Source of the DNA: Tissierellia bacterium
GTDB taxonomy: Bacteria > Bacillota > Clostridia > Tissierellales > Peptoniphilaceae
Assembly: GCA_030532305.1 (NCBI GenBank)
Contig: JAUNLJ010000003.1
Location: 1-64,000, forward strand
Direction: 5' to 3'
DNA length: 64,000 nucleotides
The notes under the pieces are model-generated. The model saw only the letters and a program-made list of their open reading frames with translations, did no database searches and had not been told where the DNA came from. The translations under genes were made by a program, and so were the position numbers. Shown here in pieces: positions 33,738-44,189 of this stretch (positions are counted from its first letter, which is position 1; every line of letters starts with the position of its first letter).

Positions 33738-35631
33738 AAAATTAGAATTATGGGATTTTGGGACCTTTCACCAAAAAGAAGTAACCTTTTCTTCTGGTCT
33801 TAACCTATTTTACGGGCCCAATGAAGGGGGCAAGTCCCATATCCGGGACTTTATCCTAGCCATGCTCTATGGCTTTTCCAAGGATTCCACCAAGTCTCGC
33901 CTTTATTCCAAGGCCTATGACCACTACCTGCCCAACCAGGGCCTGGCCTTTGGTGGGGCCATGGAGGTTCAGGTGGGCCAAGACCACTACCGGATTGAGA
34001 GAAATTTTCTCAAGGAAAGGGAGTCCTGTTATTTCTTTAATAAGACCCGGAAAGAGGACCTGTCGGAGAATCCCAGCCTTTTTAAATATTCTCGGATTCC
34101 CCAGCCAGGGGTCTATCTCTATGGGATGAACCAGGACCATTTCTTGGAACTCTATAGCTTGGGGTCCCTAAGGGGAAAGGGGCCTGAGGCCTTGTCTGAA
34201 GAGATAAGGACCCTTATGGATAACCTACAGGCCACAGGGGCCTATAAGTATAGCATTAAAAAAGCCCTGGCCCTTTTAGAAGAAAAAGAGGCGGCCCTGG
34301 GGACCCTAAGGGCTAAAAAATCTCCCCTAGGCCAGCTGGAAGACCAGATCCAAGACCTAAAAAAAGAGGCCCAAGACTTTTATAGCTATAAGAACAGGCG
34401 ATTTGCACTGATGGCAGCAGAAGAAGACCTGGCCACAAGGGCCCGCCAACTGGAAGAGGAGATAGGCTCCCTGGAGGAGGATAAAAGAAGGCGGGAAGAA
34501 GACTGGGAGAAAGACCAAGAGAGGGGAGACTTTTCTGACTTCTTAAAAATGCGAGACAGGCTCCAGGACTACCAAAGGCAAAGGACCCTCTTGGAAGAAG
34601 ACCTAAGTAGGCTGGAGGCTGAGACAAAAGGGACTCCTTCCCTAGAGGGTCGCCGGACCAGAAGAAAAATCCTTGTCTTTACGGCCCTGGGCCTAGCCCT
34701 GGCTAATTTTGCCTTCTTCCGGATTAGGGATGGGGTTACGGGCCTTCCTATCCTGGTATCCCTTGCCCTTTTGGGGGCCCTGGGAATCTTTTTAGGCGGG
34801 CAGAAGAAGGGGGAAGACCTGCCAGAGCCTAGGGATCTTTATGCTAGGCTGGACCAGGTTTTTATGGAAGAAGAAAAGGACCTGGAGGCCTTTTTTAAGG
34901 CCCATAAGGTCCTCCTAAAAGGGAAGATAGGAAGAGATGGCCTAAGGGACTACCTCCTGTCTGGGGCCTTTATGGAGGTCCTGGAGGGGCCAGACCTAGG
35001 GGAACTCCAGGACCTAGACCAGGCCTTAGGGGACCTAAGGGAGGCCTATTACCAGCTGGATAAAAAAAGAGTGACCTATAGCCACCATTTAGAAGAGGCA
35101 GAAAAGAATTTCATGGCCGCCAAAAGGGCCAAGGACCAAGTGGAAGACCTAAGCAGGCAAAGGGAGGACCTCCTCCATAAAAAGCGCCTGATAGAAAAGG
35201 CCCGGGACCTCCTAGAGGGCCTGGCCTACAGGGAGTCTAAGGGGGTCTTTGAAGACTTTCTAGGGGACTTTCAAGCCATCTTTAAGGAGATGTCCAATTC
35301 CACCTATAGGCTGGGGGCCTTTGGAAAGCTAGAAGACCTTTATTTTTTAAGTCCAGAAGGGGGAAGGCTTCGGCTAGACCAACTAAGCCAGGGGACCCTG
35401 GACCAGGTCTACTTAGCCCTACGCCTGGCCCTGGTTAGGCTGGATAAGAAGGAGGAGGCCCCCCTTATCCTAGATGATAGCTTGGTCTATTTTGACCAGG
35501 ACCGTCTGGCAGGTTTTTTAAAGAGCCTGGCCCAGTGGCCTAGGCAGGTCTTTCTTTTTTCTGCCCAGGCCAGGGAAAAGGAGATCCTAGATGAGGCAGG
35601 GCTTGCCTACAGGCAGGTCCAAATAAAGTAA
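33730..35631 (+). CDS. YhaN/SbcC-like AAA ATPase with a membrane hairpin
   Basis: Partner of the upstream nuclease, 633 aa. The N-terminal half-ATPase has Walker A FYGPNEGGKSHIRDFILAML (about 27-46). A coiled coil runs from about 190 to 310 and another from about 420 to 500. Between them RRKILVFTALGLALANFAFF and GLPILVSLALLGALGIFLGG form two hydrophobic segments. The C-terminal half has signature LSQGTLDQVYLAL and Walker B PLILDDSLVYFD. It is much shorter than B. subtilis YhaN (over 900 aa), mostly by loss of coiled coil. ATG 33730 has GGAG 6 nt upstream. Confidence 0.88.
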   Translation: MIKKLELWDFGTFHQKEVTFSSGLNLFYGPNEGGKSHIRDFILAMLYGFSKDSTKSRLYSKAYDHYLPNQGLAFGGAMEVQVGQDHYRIERNFLKERESCYFFNKTRKEDLSENPSLFKYSRIPQPGVYLYGMNQDHFLELYSLGSLRGKGPEALSEEIRTLMDNLQATGAYKYSIKKALALLEEKEAALGTLRAKKSPLGQLEDQIQDLKKEAQDFYSYKNRRFALMAAEEDLATRARQLEEEIGSLEEDKRRREEDWEKDQERGDFSDFLKMRDRLQDYQRQRTLLEEDLSRLEAETKGTPSLEGRRTRRKILVFTALGLALANFAFFRIRDGVTGLPILVSLALLGALGIFLGGQKKGEDLPEPRDLYARLDQVFMEEEKDLEAFFKAHKVLLKGKIGRDGLRDYLLSGAFMEVLEGPDLGELQDLDQALGDLREAYYQLDKKRVTYSHHLEEAEKNFMAAKRAKDQVEDLSRQREDLLHKKRLIEKARDLLEGLAYRESKGVFEDFLGDFQAIFKEMSNSTYRLGAFGKLEDLYFLSPEGGRLRLDQLSQGTLDQVYLALRLALVRLDKKEEAPLILDDSLVYFDQDRLAGFLKSLAQWPRQVFLFSAQAREKEILDEAGLAYRQVQIK

Positions 35632-35645
35632 GAGGAGGAAGTAGA

Positions 35646-36344
35646 TTGATTTGGGCAATTGGAGATTTACATCTGGACCATACAGGGAAAAAACCCATGG
35701 ACATTTTTGGGCCCCAGTGGATCCAGCATGAGGAAAAAATCTTTAATGCTTGGGAGGAAAAAATAGGTCCCCAGGACCTGGTTTTCCTTGTGGGGGACCA
35801 TTCTTGGGCCATGCAGCTAGAAGAGGCAAGAGGGGACCTAGACCGGTTAGAAAAACTAGCAGGAAAAAAGATTTTAATTAAGGGCAACCATGACTATTGG
35901 TGGTCCAGCATGAATAAGCTAGAGGGCCTAGGCTATAAGAGCCTCCACTTTCTCCACAACAATGCCTATGTCATAGATGGCATTGGGGTAGTGGGGACTC
36001 GGGGCTGGTCAGACATCGACTCTAAGGGTTTTGATGACCACGATGAAAAGATCTACAAGCGGGAGTGCAACCGGTTAGAACTAAGTATTGGGGCCCTAAA
36101 AGAATTAGGCAAGACCCAGGAGATCAAGGAGGTCTATGCCCTGATCCACTATCCTCCCTTTTCCTACCGGGGCCAGCCCAATGACTTTGCCCATATCCTT
36201 AGCAGAGAAGGGATCAAGACCTGCCTCTATGGTCACCTCCACAGTGAAGGCCATGCCTTTGTGAGAGAGGGCGACTATGAGGGGGTAAACTATATCTGTG
36301 TGGCTTCAGACTATGTCAATTTTAAACCCGTAAGGCTTAAATAG
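35646..36344 (+). CDS. metallophosphoesterase
   Basis: 232 aa calcineurin-like phosphoesterase. Motifs IWAIGDLHLDH, VFLVGDHSW (Asp followed by His), IKGNHDYWW, IHYPPF and GHLHSEGHA form the di-metal site. Distinct from the upstream SbcD-like enzyme in size and in lacking a capping domain. Family members often hydrolyse nucleotides or phosphoproteins; no substrate can be read here. TTG start with GAGGAGG 7 nt upstream. It belongs to the same run, 14 nt after the ATPase gene. Confidence 0.85.
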   Translation: MIWAIGDLHLDHTGKKPMDIFGPQWIQHEEKIFNAWEEKIGPQDLVFLVGDHSWAMQLEEARGDLDRLEKLAGKKILIKGNHDYWWSSMNKLEGLGYKSLHFLHNNAYVIDGIGVVGTRGWSDIDSKGFDDHDEKIYKRECNRLELSIGALKELGKTQEIKEVYALIHYPPFSYRGQPNDFAHILSREGIKTCLYGHLHSEGHAFVREGDYEGVNYICVASDYVNFKPVRLK

Positions 36345-36355
36345 GAGGGATCATT

Positions 36356-36907
36356 ATGCCAGAAAAAGAAGTAGAAGTAAAGGTTTTAGGCTTAGACACC
36401 CAGGCCATAGAAGACAGGGCTAAAAAGAAGGGGGCAGAGTTTTTATTTGAGGAACACCAGGTTAACATCACCATTGATAGCCAGGACCACCCCATCCGCC
36501 ATGAAAAGGGCTATCTAAGAATCCGCCTCCTCTTAGAAGGGGAAGACATTATCCATCGGGAAATGACCTTTAAGGCGGCCCAGTCCAATGATGGAGCCAG
36601 GGAAAACCTGGAGTACACCACAGAAATCCAAGATGAAAAAATGATGCTGGCCATCTTAAAGGAGTTGGGCTATGATAAGATCAATAGGGGAGAAAAACTA
36701 AGACGGTCCTATAAATTTATGGAAGGTCGCCTTGATTTTGACACTTGGGATAAGGCCACCTACCCCCATCCCTATCTGGAAATTGAAGGCAAAAACGCCG
36801 ACCATGTAGACCAAATTAGGGAGGCCCTAGCCATCCCAAGGGAAAACCTATCTAAAAAATCTATAGGGGAATTACAAAAAGAAATTTCTAAAAATTCCAT
36901 TAATTAG
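36356..36907 (+). CDS. CYTH domain protein
   Basis: 183 aa CYTH-fold (class IV adenylate cyclase/thiamine triphosphatase) protein. The N-terminal EVEVKVL matches the ExExK phosphate-binding signature. Further basic and acidic strand residues follow in YLRIRLL, REMTFK, EKLRRSYKF, GRLDFDTWD and YLEIEGK, forming the triphosphate tunnel. Likely a triphosphatase; cyclase activity cannot be ruled out. Last gene of the run that began at 28980, with GGAGGG upstream of the ATG. Confidence 0.88.
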   Translation: MPEKEVEVKVLGLDTQAIEDRAKKKGAEFLFEEHQVNITIDSQDHPIRHEKGYLRIRLLLEGEDIIHREMTFKAAQSNDGARENLEYTTEIQDEKMMLAILKELGYDKINRGEKLRRSYKFMEGRLDFDTWDKATYPHPYLEIEGKNADHVDQIREALAIPRENLSKKSIGELQKEISKNSIN

Positions 36908-36908
36908 T

Positions 36909-36936
36909 ATGACATATATAGTTAATATGTTATAAT
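36909..36936 (+). promoter_or_regulatory. promoter of ppsA
   Basis: ATGACA (36909-36914), a 16-nt spacer and an extended -10 TGT-TATAAT (36928-36936), 20 nt before the ATG. CTCAAGGAGG provides the ribosome site. Confidence 0.72.
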
Positions 36937-36956
36937 ATATCTCAAGGAGGCGTGGT

Positions 36957-39329
36957 ATGTCTAAATATCAATTTATTAAACATTTCAAAGAAATTAGGAA
37001 AAGCGATGTAGAAATTGTAGGAGGCAAGGGAGCCAACTTAGGAGAACTTACTAACTTTGGCCTCGATGTTCCACCAGGATTTTGTGTGACAGCAGAAGGC
37101 TATAATGCTTTTATTGACTATGCGGGCTTAAATGACAAGGTCCGTGAGCTTATGGAAGAGATTGATGTAGAAGATACAGCCAAGCTCGCTGAAGCATCTA
37201 ACGAGATTCGTAGAATTATTAATAATGGGGAAATCAAACCCGAGATAGAAGAAGAAATTCGGTCAGCCTACCGGGCTTTAAATGAAGAAATCGGCATAGA
37301 AGATGCAGAAGTAGCCGTTCGTTCTTCTGCCACTGCAGAAGACCTGCCCGATGCATCCTTTGCTGGCCAGCAAGATACTTACCTTCATATTTCAGGAGAA
37401 GATGAGCTAGTTAACCATGTCCGTCGGTGCTGGGCTTCCCTCTGGACACCCAGAGCCATCTACTATAGGGAAAAACAAAACTATGACCACTTCAAGGTGG
37501 CCCTGGCTGTTGTAGTTCAAAAGATGGTCAACAGTGCAAAATCAGGCGTTATGTTTACAGCCAACCCCATTACGTCCAACCGGGAAGAAATGATGATCAA
37601 TGCCTCTTGGGGGCTAGGAGAGGCTGTGGTTTCAGGGACTGTATCTCCAGACGAATACCTCATCAACAAGGCCAGCAAGGAAGTTCTAGAAAAACACTTG
37701 GCCAATAAAAAAGTCATGGTGGTTAAGGATACCAGTGGCATAGGCACTCAAGAAGTAGATGTGGCTAGCCTTCTTGGGTCTGAGGCTGTCAGTGGAGAAT
37801 GCTTAAGTCCAGAAGAACTAAACACCCTTATTGAGGCCGGGATAAAGATAGAAAGCCTTTACGGTTCTGTTCAAGATATTGAGTGGGGCCTAGACCAAGA
37901 TACCCATGGTCTATATATCCTACAATCTAGGCCCATTACCACGCTAAAGGATGATGTAGAAAATATGTCTAAAGAAAACAAGCTTGAAGAAAAATTAACT
38001 CCCCTTGTAAGGGGACTTGCCGCCTCTCCTGGGATTGGCCGGGGCCGGGTTAAACTGATTAAGGATATTTCAGAAATTGAACTCATAGAAGAAGGGGACG
38101 TCCTTGTGACCGGCATGACCAACCCGGATATGGTGCCTGCCATGAGAAAGTCTGTTGCCGTTGTCACTGACGAAGGGGGACGGACCTGCCACGCGGCTAT
38201 TGTAAGTCGTGAGCTAGGTATTCCCTGTATTGTAGGCTCTACCAATGCCACAGAAGTCCTAAAGGATGGGATGGAAATTACTGTAGATGCCACCCGGGGG
38301 GTAGTCTATGAGGGCTTTGTCCTAAAAGAAGAAGACAAGAAGGAAGAAGCAGCAGCTGGCGGCCCTGGTCTAGGTGTCAACATGGACCAACTTAGGACCC
38401 TTACTGCGCCCCCAACAGGCACTAAGATCTATATGAACCTAGGTGAACCTGACCTTATTGACAAGTACAAGAACCTACCCCTAGATGGGATTGGTCTTAT
38501 GAGGACAGAATTTATCTTTACCAACATGATCGGGGCCCACCCCATGCACCTGGTTAAGACTGGCCAAGGGGACATGATGGTGGAAAAATTAGCAGAAGGG
38601 ATCTCCAAGGTAGCCTCTGCTATCTATCCCAAGCCTCTTGTGGTTCGGATGAGTGACTTTAGGACCAACGAATTTAGGGGCCTAAAGGGTGGAGACGAAG
38701 TGGAACCCCATGAAGAAAACCCCATGATTGGATGGAGGGGGGTTTCCCGTTATATTTCTCCAAAATATGAAGATGGTTTCCGCCTAGAATGCCAAGCCAT
38801 GAAAAAGGTTAGAGAAGACTTTGGTTTAACCAATGTGATTGCCATGCTGCCCTTTGTTAGAACACCTGAAGAGCTAAAGGTGGTTCAAGGAATTATGGCA
38901 GAAGAAGGCCTTGAAAGATCCAAGGACTTTAAGATGTGGATTATGGCAGAAGTTCCCTCTGTGGTCTTCCAAGCTGAAGAATTTGCAGAGCTTGTGGATG
39001 GTTTCTCCATCGGGTCCAACGACTTAACTCAATTGGTTATGGGAGCCGATAGGGACAGTGGTATCCTAAACAACATGGGCTACTTTGATGAAAGAAATGT
39101 AGCGGTTAAACGGGCCATTAAGATCCTTATTGATGCCTGTAACAAGAAGGGGATTACCATCTCTATCTGTGGCCAAGGACCCAGCCAATACCCAGAATTT
39201 GCTGAGTTCCTAGTGGAATCTGGTATTACCTCCATGTCTGTTAACCCAGATACTGTAGACTATACCCGCCGCTTGGTGGCTTCAGTAGAGCAAAAGATGA
39301 TCTTAAAACGTCTAAGGGAAAACAAGTAA
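36957..39329 (+). CDS. ppsA: phosphoenolpyruvate synthase
   Basis: Converts pyruvate, ATP and water to PEP, AMP and phosphate for gluconeogenesis. 790 aa. The N-terminal ATP-grasp domain has IVGGKGANLGEL, VAVRSSATAEDLPDASFAGQQDT and ILQSRPIT. The swivelling phosphohistidine domain has GGRTCHAAIVSRELGIPCIVG. The C-terminal PEP/pyruvate barrel has GIGLMRTEFIF, SIGSNDLTQ and CGQGPSQYPEF. Codon use is closer to the highly expressed class. With the nearby pyruvate oxidoreductase it fits a cell living on amino-acid-derived pyruvate. It has its own promoter and terminator. Confidence 0.96.
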   Translation: MSKYQFIKHFKEIRKSDVEIVGGKGANLGELTNFGLDVPPGFCVTAEGYNAFIDYAGLNDKVRELMEEIDVEDTAKLAEASNEIRRIINNGEIKPEIEEEIRSAYRALNEEIGIEDAEVAVRSSATAEDLPDASFAGQQDTYLHISGEDELVNHVRRCWASLWTPRAIYYREKQNYDHFKVALAVVVQKMVNSAKSGVMFTANPITSNREEMMINASWGLGEAVVSGTVSPDEYLINKASKEVLEKHLANKKVMVVKDTSGIGTQEVDVASLLGSEAVSGECLSPEELNTLIEAGIKIESLYGSVQDIEWGLDQDTHGLYILQSRPITTLKDDVENMSKENKLEEKLTPLVRGLAASPGIGRGRVKLIKDISEIELIEEGDVLVTGMTNPDMVPAMRKSVAVVTDEGGRTCHAAIVSRELGIPCIVGSTNATEVLKDGMEITVDATRGVVYEGFVLKEEDKKEEAAAGGPGLGVNMDQLRTLTAPPTGTKIYMNLGEPDLIDKYKNLPLDGIGLMRTEFIFTNMIGAHPMHLVKTGQGDMMVEKLAEGISKVASAIYPKPLVVRMSDFRTNEFRGLKGGDEVEPHEENPMIGWRGVSRYISPKYEDGFRLECQAMKKVREDFGLTNVIAMLPFVRTPEELKVVQGIMAEEGLERSKDFKMWIMAEVPSVVFQAEEFAELVDGFSIGSNDLTQLVMGADRDSGILNNMGYFDERNVAVKRAIKILIDACNKKGITISICGQGPSQYPEFAEFLVESGITSMSVNPDTVDYTRRLVASVEQKMILKRLRENK

Positions 39330-39355
39330 GTTTTTCTAGGCCAATAGATAAAAGA

Positions 39356-39391
39356 AAAAGAGCTTCAGGCCCTAGGGTCTGAAGCTCTTTT
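39356..39391 (+). terminator. intrinsic terminator of ppsA
   Basis: AAAAGAGCTTCAG (39356-39368) pairs perfectly with CTGAAGCTCTTTT (39379-39391). The T run forms part of the stem. The next gene starts 12 nt later, so some read-through is plausible. Confidence 0.85.
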
Positions 39392-39403
39392 AGGGATGGT
39401 GAC

Positions 39404-40363
39404 ATGAAAAAATTATTAAGCTTTATTGCTTCCAAGACCTACTTGGATGACTACCAATCGAGAGAAGACCTTACTGGCCTGATCCAGGACCTGGGTCTAG
39501 ATGGGATAGAACTCATTCGCTGCCAAGATAAGGAAGACAAGGTGGATTTGGACCTGGTTAAGGGGGTCCACCTGCCCTTTTACACCTCCTGGATGGACTA
39601 TGCCTTTTATAGGGATGAGGACCTTTTAGAGGAGTATGGGGACTGGGAGACGGTCCAGTCCTTTTACCAGGTAGAGCGGGATAAGTTTTACCAGTATTTT
39701 TTAGAGGACCTGGACTTTGCCCAGGCCCATGGGGACTACTGTGTCTTTCATGTCAACCATGTCCGGTCCATTGACTTTTTGCCCCAAGACTACAACCACT
39801 CCTCTCCAGAGGTCATAAGGGGGGCCTGTCAGGTCATCAACCAAATCCTGGAGGGGAGGGGGGAGGAGGGCCCCCTCTTCCTCATGGAAAACCTCTATTC
39901 CCCAGGGCTTACCTTTACAGATCCTCATCTGACAGATGCCCTCTTGGAGGGGGTGGCCTATAAAAAGAAGGGCTTTATGCTAGATACGGGCCACCTTATG
40001 TCTACCAATTCCTCCCTAAAAAATGAAGACCAGGCCTGGGCCTATATAGAAGAAAGGGTCCGGGCCCATGGGTCCTTAAAAAAATACTTCCGGGGCATCC
40101 ACCTTCACGCCTCGGTGACGGGACCCATTCGGGAATACTACCGGCAAAACCCTCCTAAGTTACCGGAGGATTTTATGGACCGTTTTAGAGAAATCTACCA
40201 GTATATAGGCCAGATAGACACCCATGGCTTGGCCCTATCGGACCAGGCCAGGCGGGTTATAGACTATATTGAGCCGGACTACCTGGTCTTGGAGTTTAAG
40301 TACCAAGACCGCCAGGACCTGGTGGCCAAGGTGAAAAGACAGTTAGGGGTCCTGGGCTATTAG
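39404..40363 (+). CDS. TIM-barrel protein, AP endonuclease family 2/xylose isomerase-like
   Basis: 319 aa, likely a metal-dependent sugar isomerase or epimerase fold. Features of the family are LGLDGIELI near the N terminus, CVFHVNHVRS, the glutamate in FLMENLYSPG, GFMLDTGHLMSTN, GIHLHASVTG and YLVLEFKY at the C terminus. These supply the Glu/Asp/His set that binds metal in this superfamily. Substrate unknown; DNA endonuclease activity is unlikely given the short length and neighbours. Weak ribosome site (GGTGA), possibly transcribed by read-through from ppsA. Confidence 0.8.
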   Translation: MKKLLSFIASKTYLDDYQSREDLTGLIQDLGLDGIELIRCQDKEDKVDLDLVKGVHLPFYTSWMDYAFYRDEDLLEEYGDWETVQSFYQVERDKFYQYFLEDLDFAQAHGDYCVFHVNHVRSIDFLPQDYNHSSPEVIRGACQVINQILEGRGEEGPLFLMENLYSPGLTFTDPHLTDALLEGVAYKKKGFMLDTGHLMSTNSSLKNEDQAWAYIEERVRAHGSLKKYFRGIHLHASVTGPIREYYRQNPPKLPEDFMDRFREIYQYIGQIDTHGLALSDQARRVIDYIEPDYLVLEFKYQDRQDLVAKVKRQLGVLGY

Positions 40364-40419
40364 CCTCCTATGGAAGAAAGATAATTTAAGAGGGGGGAGG
40401 GTTTTTCGCCCCGGAATAG

Positions 40420-40469
40420 AAAAAGCCCCCTAGGCTTGGAGAAAAGGCTCCAGGCCTAGGGGGCTTTTT
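40420..40469. terminator. bidirectional terminator between two convergent units
   Basis: AAAAAGCCCCCTAGG (40420-40434) pairs with CCTAGGGGGCTTTTT (40455-40469), with additional pairs inside. T tracts exist on both strands, serving the TIM-barrel gene (plus) and hemL (minus). Confidence 0.93.
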
Positions 40470-40476
40470 GATGGCT

Positions 40477-41757
40477 TTATTTGGCCAGGCTTTCTAGGGC
40501 CAGGCGGTTTTGCCGGATGGTGTAGTCAATAATTTCATCATTGTGGGCAGTAGAGAGGAAGATGGCTTCAAACTGGGCGGGGGCAAAGAGGAGTTGGTGG
40601 TCAAACATAAATTGCCAGTAGCGGGTAAAGTCAGCTAGATTGGCCTTAGAGACGTCATCATAATTTTTAATTTGGTCAAAGTCCCCAAAGAAGATGGAAA
40701 GCAGAGACCGGTGCCGGGTCACCTGGGCAGGGACCCAAGTGGCCCGAATGTTATCGGTGAAGGCCTCTTCTAGGGTCTTGGCCTTATTTTCTAGGTCCTC
40801 ATAGACTTCAGGATGGTCTTGGAGGTAGTTTAGGATATCTAGGCCCATTTTCATGGCCAAGGGATTACCAGATAGGGTTCCGGCCTGGTAGACGTCCCCT
40901 ACAGGACTAAGCCGGTTCATAATTTCCTTAGATCCAGCAAAGGCCCCTACAGGCAGGCCCCCTCCGATGATCTTGCCAAAGCAGTAGAGGTCGGCCTTAA
41001 TACCATAGTCCTTGTCCACAGACCCAAACCGGGCCCTAAAGCCGGTGATGACTTCATCAAAGATAAGGAGGATGCCCTTTTCCTTTGTCAGCTGGCGGAG
41101 GGCCTGGACAAAGTCCTTATCAGCAGGGACCACCCCCATATTGCCCGCAATGGGTTCCATAATGACACAGGCAATCTCGTCTGGGAAGGCCTGGATGGTT
41201 TTTTTCACGTCTTCTATGTCGTTGTAGCGGCAAACCAAGGTGTTCTTGATAATGTCTTGGGGGACCCCGGCTGAGGTGGGGGCGTGGAAGGTAAGGGTAC
41301 CAGACCCACTCTTGACCAAGAGACCATCACTGTGGCCGTGGTAGCAGCCTTCAAATTTGATGATCTTGTCCCGGCCTGTATAGCCCCTGGCTAGGCGGAT
41401 GGCTGACATGGTGGCTTCTGTCCCGGAATTGACCATCCGGACCATGTCCGTGCCGGTGGCCTGGGTCAAAAACTCAGCCATTTCCACTTCAATAAGGGTG
41501 GGCAGGCCAAAACTAAGACCTTCTTCCAGGTAGGTCTTGGCATTTTCTAGCATAAAGTCGGGTCCGTGGCCCAGGATCATGGGCCCCCAGGAGTTAATAA
41601 AGTCGATATACTTTTTCCCATCGGAGCTTATAACATGGGCTCCCTTGGCCCTCTCAATAAAGATGGGGCTTTGGTCTACAGACCCGAAGGCCCTAACTGG
41701 GGAGTTGACGCCTCCAGGGATCAGTTTTTTAGCCTCTTCAAAGTCATATAAGTTCAA
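40477..41757 (-). CDS. hemL: glutamate-1-semialdehyde 2,1-aminomutase
   Basis: Converts glutamate 1-semialdehyde to 5-aminolevulinate, second step of the C5 tetrapyrrole route. Class III aminotransferase fold, 426 aa. Motifs: [11 protein letters not shown] at the start, [28 protein letters not shown], the PLP lysine in [15 protein letters not shown] and [13 protein letters not shown]. Last gene of the minus-strand hem operon, overlapping hemB by 14 nt. Confidence 0.96.
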   Translation of the reverse strand: MNLYDFEEAKKLIPGGVNSPVRAFGSVDQSPIFIERAKGAHVISSDGKKYIDFINSWGPMILGHGPDFMLENAKTYLEEGLSFGLPTLIEVEMAEFLTQATGTDMVRMVNSGTEATMSAIRLARGYTGRDKIIKFEGCYHGHSDGLLVKSGSGTLTFHAPTSAGVPQDIIKNTLVCRYNDIEDVKKTIQAFPDEIACVIMEPIAGNMGVVPADKDFVQALRQLTKEKGILLIFDEVITGFRARFGSVDKDYGIKADLYCFGKIIGGGLPVGAFAGSKEIMNRLSPVGDVYQAGTLSGNPLAMKMGLDILNYLQDHPEVYEDLENKAKTLEEAFTDNIRATWVPAQVTRHRSLLSIFFGDFDQIKNYDDVSKANLADFTRYWQFMFDHQLLFAPAQFEAIFLSTAHNDEIIDYTIRQNRLALESLAK

Positions 41758-42727
41758 TTTTGTCCTCCTTTAAGACCTTAGCCATATCCTTGGCAAAGTA
41801 TGAGATGATGAGTCCAGCACCGGCTCTTTTCAGGGCAATAAGGGATTCATAGATAACCTCTTGGCCTAGAAGACCGGCCTTGACGGCCTGGTAGAGCATG
41901 GCATATTCTCCACTGACCTGGTAGGCCACCAGGGGAACATTAAACTTGTCCTTGGCCCTTTGTAGGATGTCCAAATAGGCTAGGGCGGGCTTAATGATAA
42001 TCATGTCGGCCCCTTCTTCTAGGTCCAGGGCAATTTCCTTCATGGCTTCATCGGAATTGTGGTAGTCCATTTGGTAGGACTTCCGGTCCCCAAAGGCTGG
42101 GGTGGAGTCGGCAGCCTCCCGGAAGGGACCATAGTAGGAGGAGGCATATTTGGCGGAATAGGCCATAATAGGAATGTCCTTGTAGCCATGCTCATCCAGG
42201 GCCTTGCGGATGGCCGCCACCCTAAAGTCCATCATATCCGAGGGGGCCACCACATCGGCCCCAGCCTGGGCATGGCTCAGGGCGGTTTTAGCCAGGTAGT
42301 CTAGGGTCAGGTCGTTTTCCACCCCGCCCTGGTCATTTAAAAGGCCACAGTGGCCGTGGTCGGTGTATTCGCATAGGCAGACATCGGTAATGACCAAGAG
42401 TTTTTTGCTAACCCGTTTGATTTCCTTAATGGCCCTTTGGACAATACCCTCTTTAGCATAGGCAGAAGACCCAGTGGCATCCTTGTGGTCTGGAATCCCA
42501 AAGAGGAGGACCCCAGGTATGCCCAAGTCCTCTAATTCTAGAACTTCTTTTTCCAGTTGGTCTATGGATAGGTGGTAGTTTCCAGGAAGGGAGGAAATCT
42601 CCCGGCGGATATTTTCCCCTTCTACCACAAAGAGGGGGTAGATAAAGTCGGAAAGATTCAGCCCGGATTCTCGGACTAGGGGTCTTAGGTGGGGGTTATT
42701 TCTAATTCTTCTCATTCTTGTGTTCAT
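41744..42727 (-). CDS. hemB: delta-aminolevulinic acid dehydratase (porphobilinogen synthase)
   Basis: Condenses two 5-aminolevulinates to porphobilinogen. 327 aa. Hallmarks: [30 protein letters not shown] with the metal-site cysteines, the first Schiff-base lysine in [20 protein letters not shown], and [12 protein letters not shown] followed by [18 protein letters not shown] lies 10 nt before the ATG at 42727, which is inside the end of the upstream fusion gene (26-nt overlap). Confidence 0.96.
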   Translation of the reverse strand: MNTRMRRIRNNPHLRPLVRESGLNLSDFIYPLFVVEGENIRREISSLPGNYHLSIDQLEKEVLELEDLGIPGVLLFGIPDHKDATGSSAYAKEGIVQRAIKEIKRVSKKLLVITDVCLCEYTDHGHCGLLNDQGGVENDLTLDYLAKTALSHAQAGADVVAPSDMMDFRVAAIRKALDEHGYKDIPIMAYSAKYASSYYGPFREAADSTPAFGDRKSYQMDYHNSDEAMKEIALDLEEGADMIIIKPALAYLDILQRAKDKFNVPLVAYQVSGEYAMLYQAVKAGLLGQEVIYESLIALKRAGAGLIISYFAKDMAKVLKEDKIELI

Positions 42728-44189
42728 CTTGAACCAGCTCCTTTAAGGCCTCGACTAAAGAGTCAATACTTGCTTCTTGGGATTGCTTGCTAACGGTAAG
42801 TCCGTGGGAGAGGAGGGTTTGGCTAGTAATATCGCCAATGGAGAGGATGTCCACCTGGTCTAGGGATTCTTTGCCGTAGAGGTCCAGGTAGTGGTTGACG
42901 GTGGAAGAGGAGGTAAAGAGGATATAGTCTCTCTTTTCAGGGAGGGGGGCCGGGTCTTTGGGCAGGTGGTTTTCATAGATGATGATCTCATCTACCTGGG
43001 CCAGGTCCTTGATCCCTTGGACAATATGGGGACGGGAGATTTGAGAATGGGGGAGGAGGACCTGGTCCTGGGGCTTAAGATGGTGGGATAGGAGGTCGAT
43101 AAAGGCCTCGCCCACATAGACCTTGGGACAAAGGTCCGCCCTTAGGTGGTAGGTCTCTAGGACCTCCTGGGTCTTTTTGCCGATAACAGCAATTTTACTG
43201 CCATAAAGGTCACGAATATCATGGTCTTTCAAGTAGTTTTTAAAGAAAATATCCACGGCATTGGCTGACATAAAGAGGATGTAGTCGTAGGTCTTTTCCT
43301 CCAACTTTTCTAGGAGCAGGTCCTCATTTTTAGGCTGGATATCCAGGGTGGGCAGGTTGTGGACCAGGGCCCCCTCTTTTTCTAGCTGGTCTGCCAGGCC
43401 CCGGGACTGGGATAGGGCCCGGGTAATTAAAACGTGTTTGCCAAAAAGAGGCCGGTCTTCAAAGAAGTTAAGGTCCTTTCTTAGGCCGATGGTCTCGCTA
43501 ATAATAATTAGGGCAGGGCTACCAATGGCTTCTTTTTCAGCAATTTGGACAATATTTTCCACCTGGCCGGTAATGGTCCTTTGGTTGTTGTAGCCCCCAT
43601 TTTCAATAATGGCCACAGGCCGCTTAGGGTCTATGCCCCCTTCTAGGAGGTCGCCAACAATCTTGGGGAGGTTTTTGACCCCCATATAAAAGACCAGGCT
43701 CCCCTCTAGCTGGGCATATTCATGGAAGTTTCCAACCACACCCTTTTTCCGGTGGCCCGTAATAAAGCTAACAGAGGTCACCAGGTCCCGGTGGGTAGCA
43801 GGAATCCCAGCACAGGCTGGGGCCACCACGCCGGAGGTGACCCCAGGCAGGACCTCAAAGGGGACTCCATTTTCTTTTAGGTAGAGGGCCTCTTCAGACC
43901 CCCTGCCAAAGATGTAGGGGTCTCCACCCTTTAGACGGACTACCTTTTTGCCCTTCTTAGCCTGGTCCACCAGGAGTTGGTTGATTTCATCCTGGGGCAG
44001 GGCATGGTCCCCAGATTTTTTGCCTACATAGTAGACCTCCTTGTCCTTCCCATAGGTCTGGATTAGTTCTGGGTTTAGAAGACGGTCAAAGACTAGGATG
44101 TCTGCCTCTTCCAGGGCTTCCTGAACGGCCAGGGTCAGGTTCTTGCGGCTACCGATGCCGGCTCCGGCAATAATGACTTTTTCAATCAT
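42702..44189 (-). CDS. cobA-hemD: uroporphyrinogen-III C-methyltransferase/uroporphyrinogen-III synthase fusion
   Basis: Bifunctional protein of about 495 aa. The N-terminal SUMT domain (about 1-245) has [30 protein letters not shown] and the methyltransferase motif [18 protein letters not shown]. The C-terminal HemD domain (about 250-495) has [23 protein letters not shown] and [14 protein letters not shown]. It closes hydroxymethylbilane to uroporphyrinogen III and methylates it to precorrin-2, the entry to siroheme and cobamides. I start at ATG 44189, where GGAG is 7 nt upstream; the GTG at 44195 is too close to that site. It overlaps hemC by 8 nt. Confidence 0.95.
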   Translation of the reverse strand: MIEKVIIAGAGIGSRKNLTLAVQEALEEADILVFDRLLNPELIQTYGKDKEVYYVGKKSGDHALPQDEINQLLVDQAKKGKKVVRLKGGDPYIFGRGSEEALYLKENGVPFEVLPGVTSGVVAPACAGIPATHRDLVTSVSFITGHRKKGVVGNFHEYAQLEGSLVFYMGVKNLPKIVGDLLEGGIDPKRPVAIIENGGYNNQRTITGQVENIVQIAEKEAIGSPALIIISETIGLRKDLNFFEDRPLFGKHVLITRALSQSRGLADQLEKEGALVHNLPTLDIQPKNEDLLLEKLEEKTYDYILFMSANAVDIFFKNYLKDHDIRDLYGSKIAVIGKKTQEVLETYHLRADLCPKVYVGEAFIDLLSHHLKPQDQVLLPHSQISRPHIVQGIKDLAQVDEIIIYENHLPKDPAPLPEKRDYILFTSSSTVNHYLDLYGKESLDQVDILSIGDITSQTLLSHGLTVSKQSQEASIDSLVEALKELVQDEHKNEKN

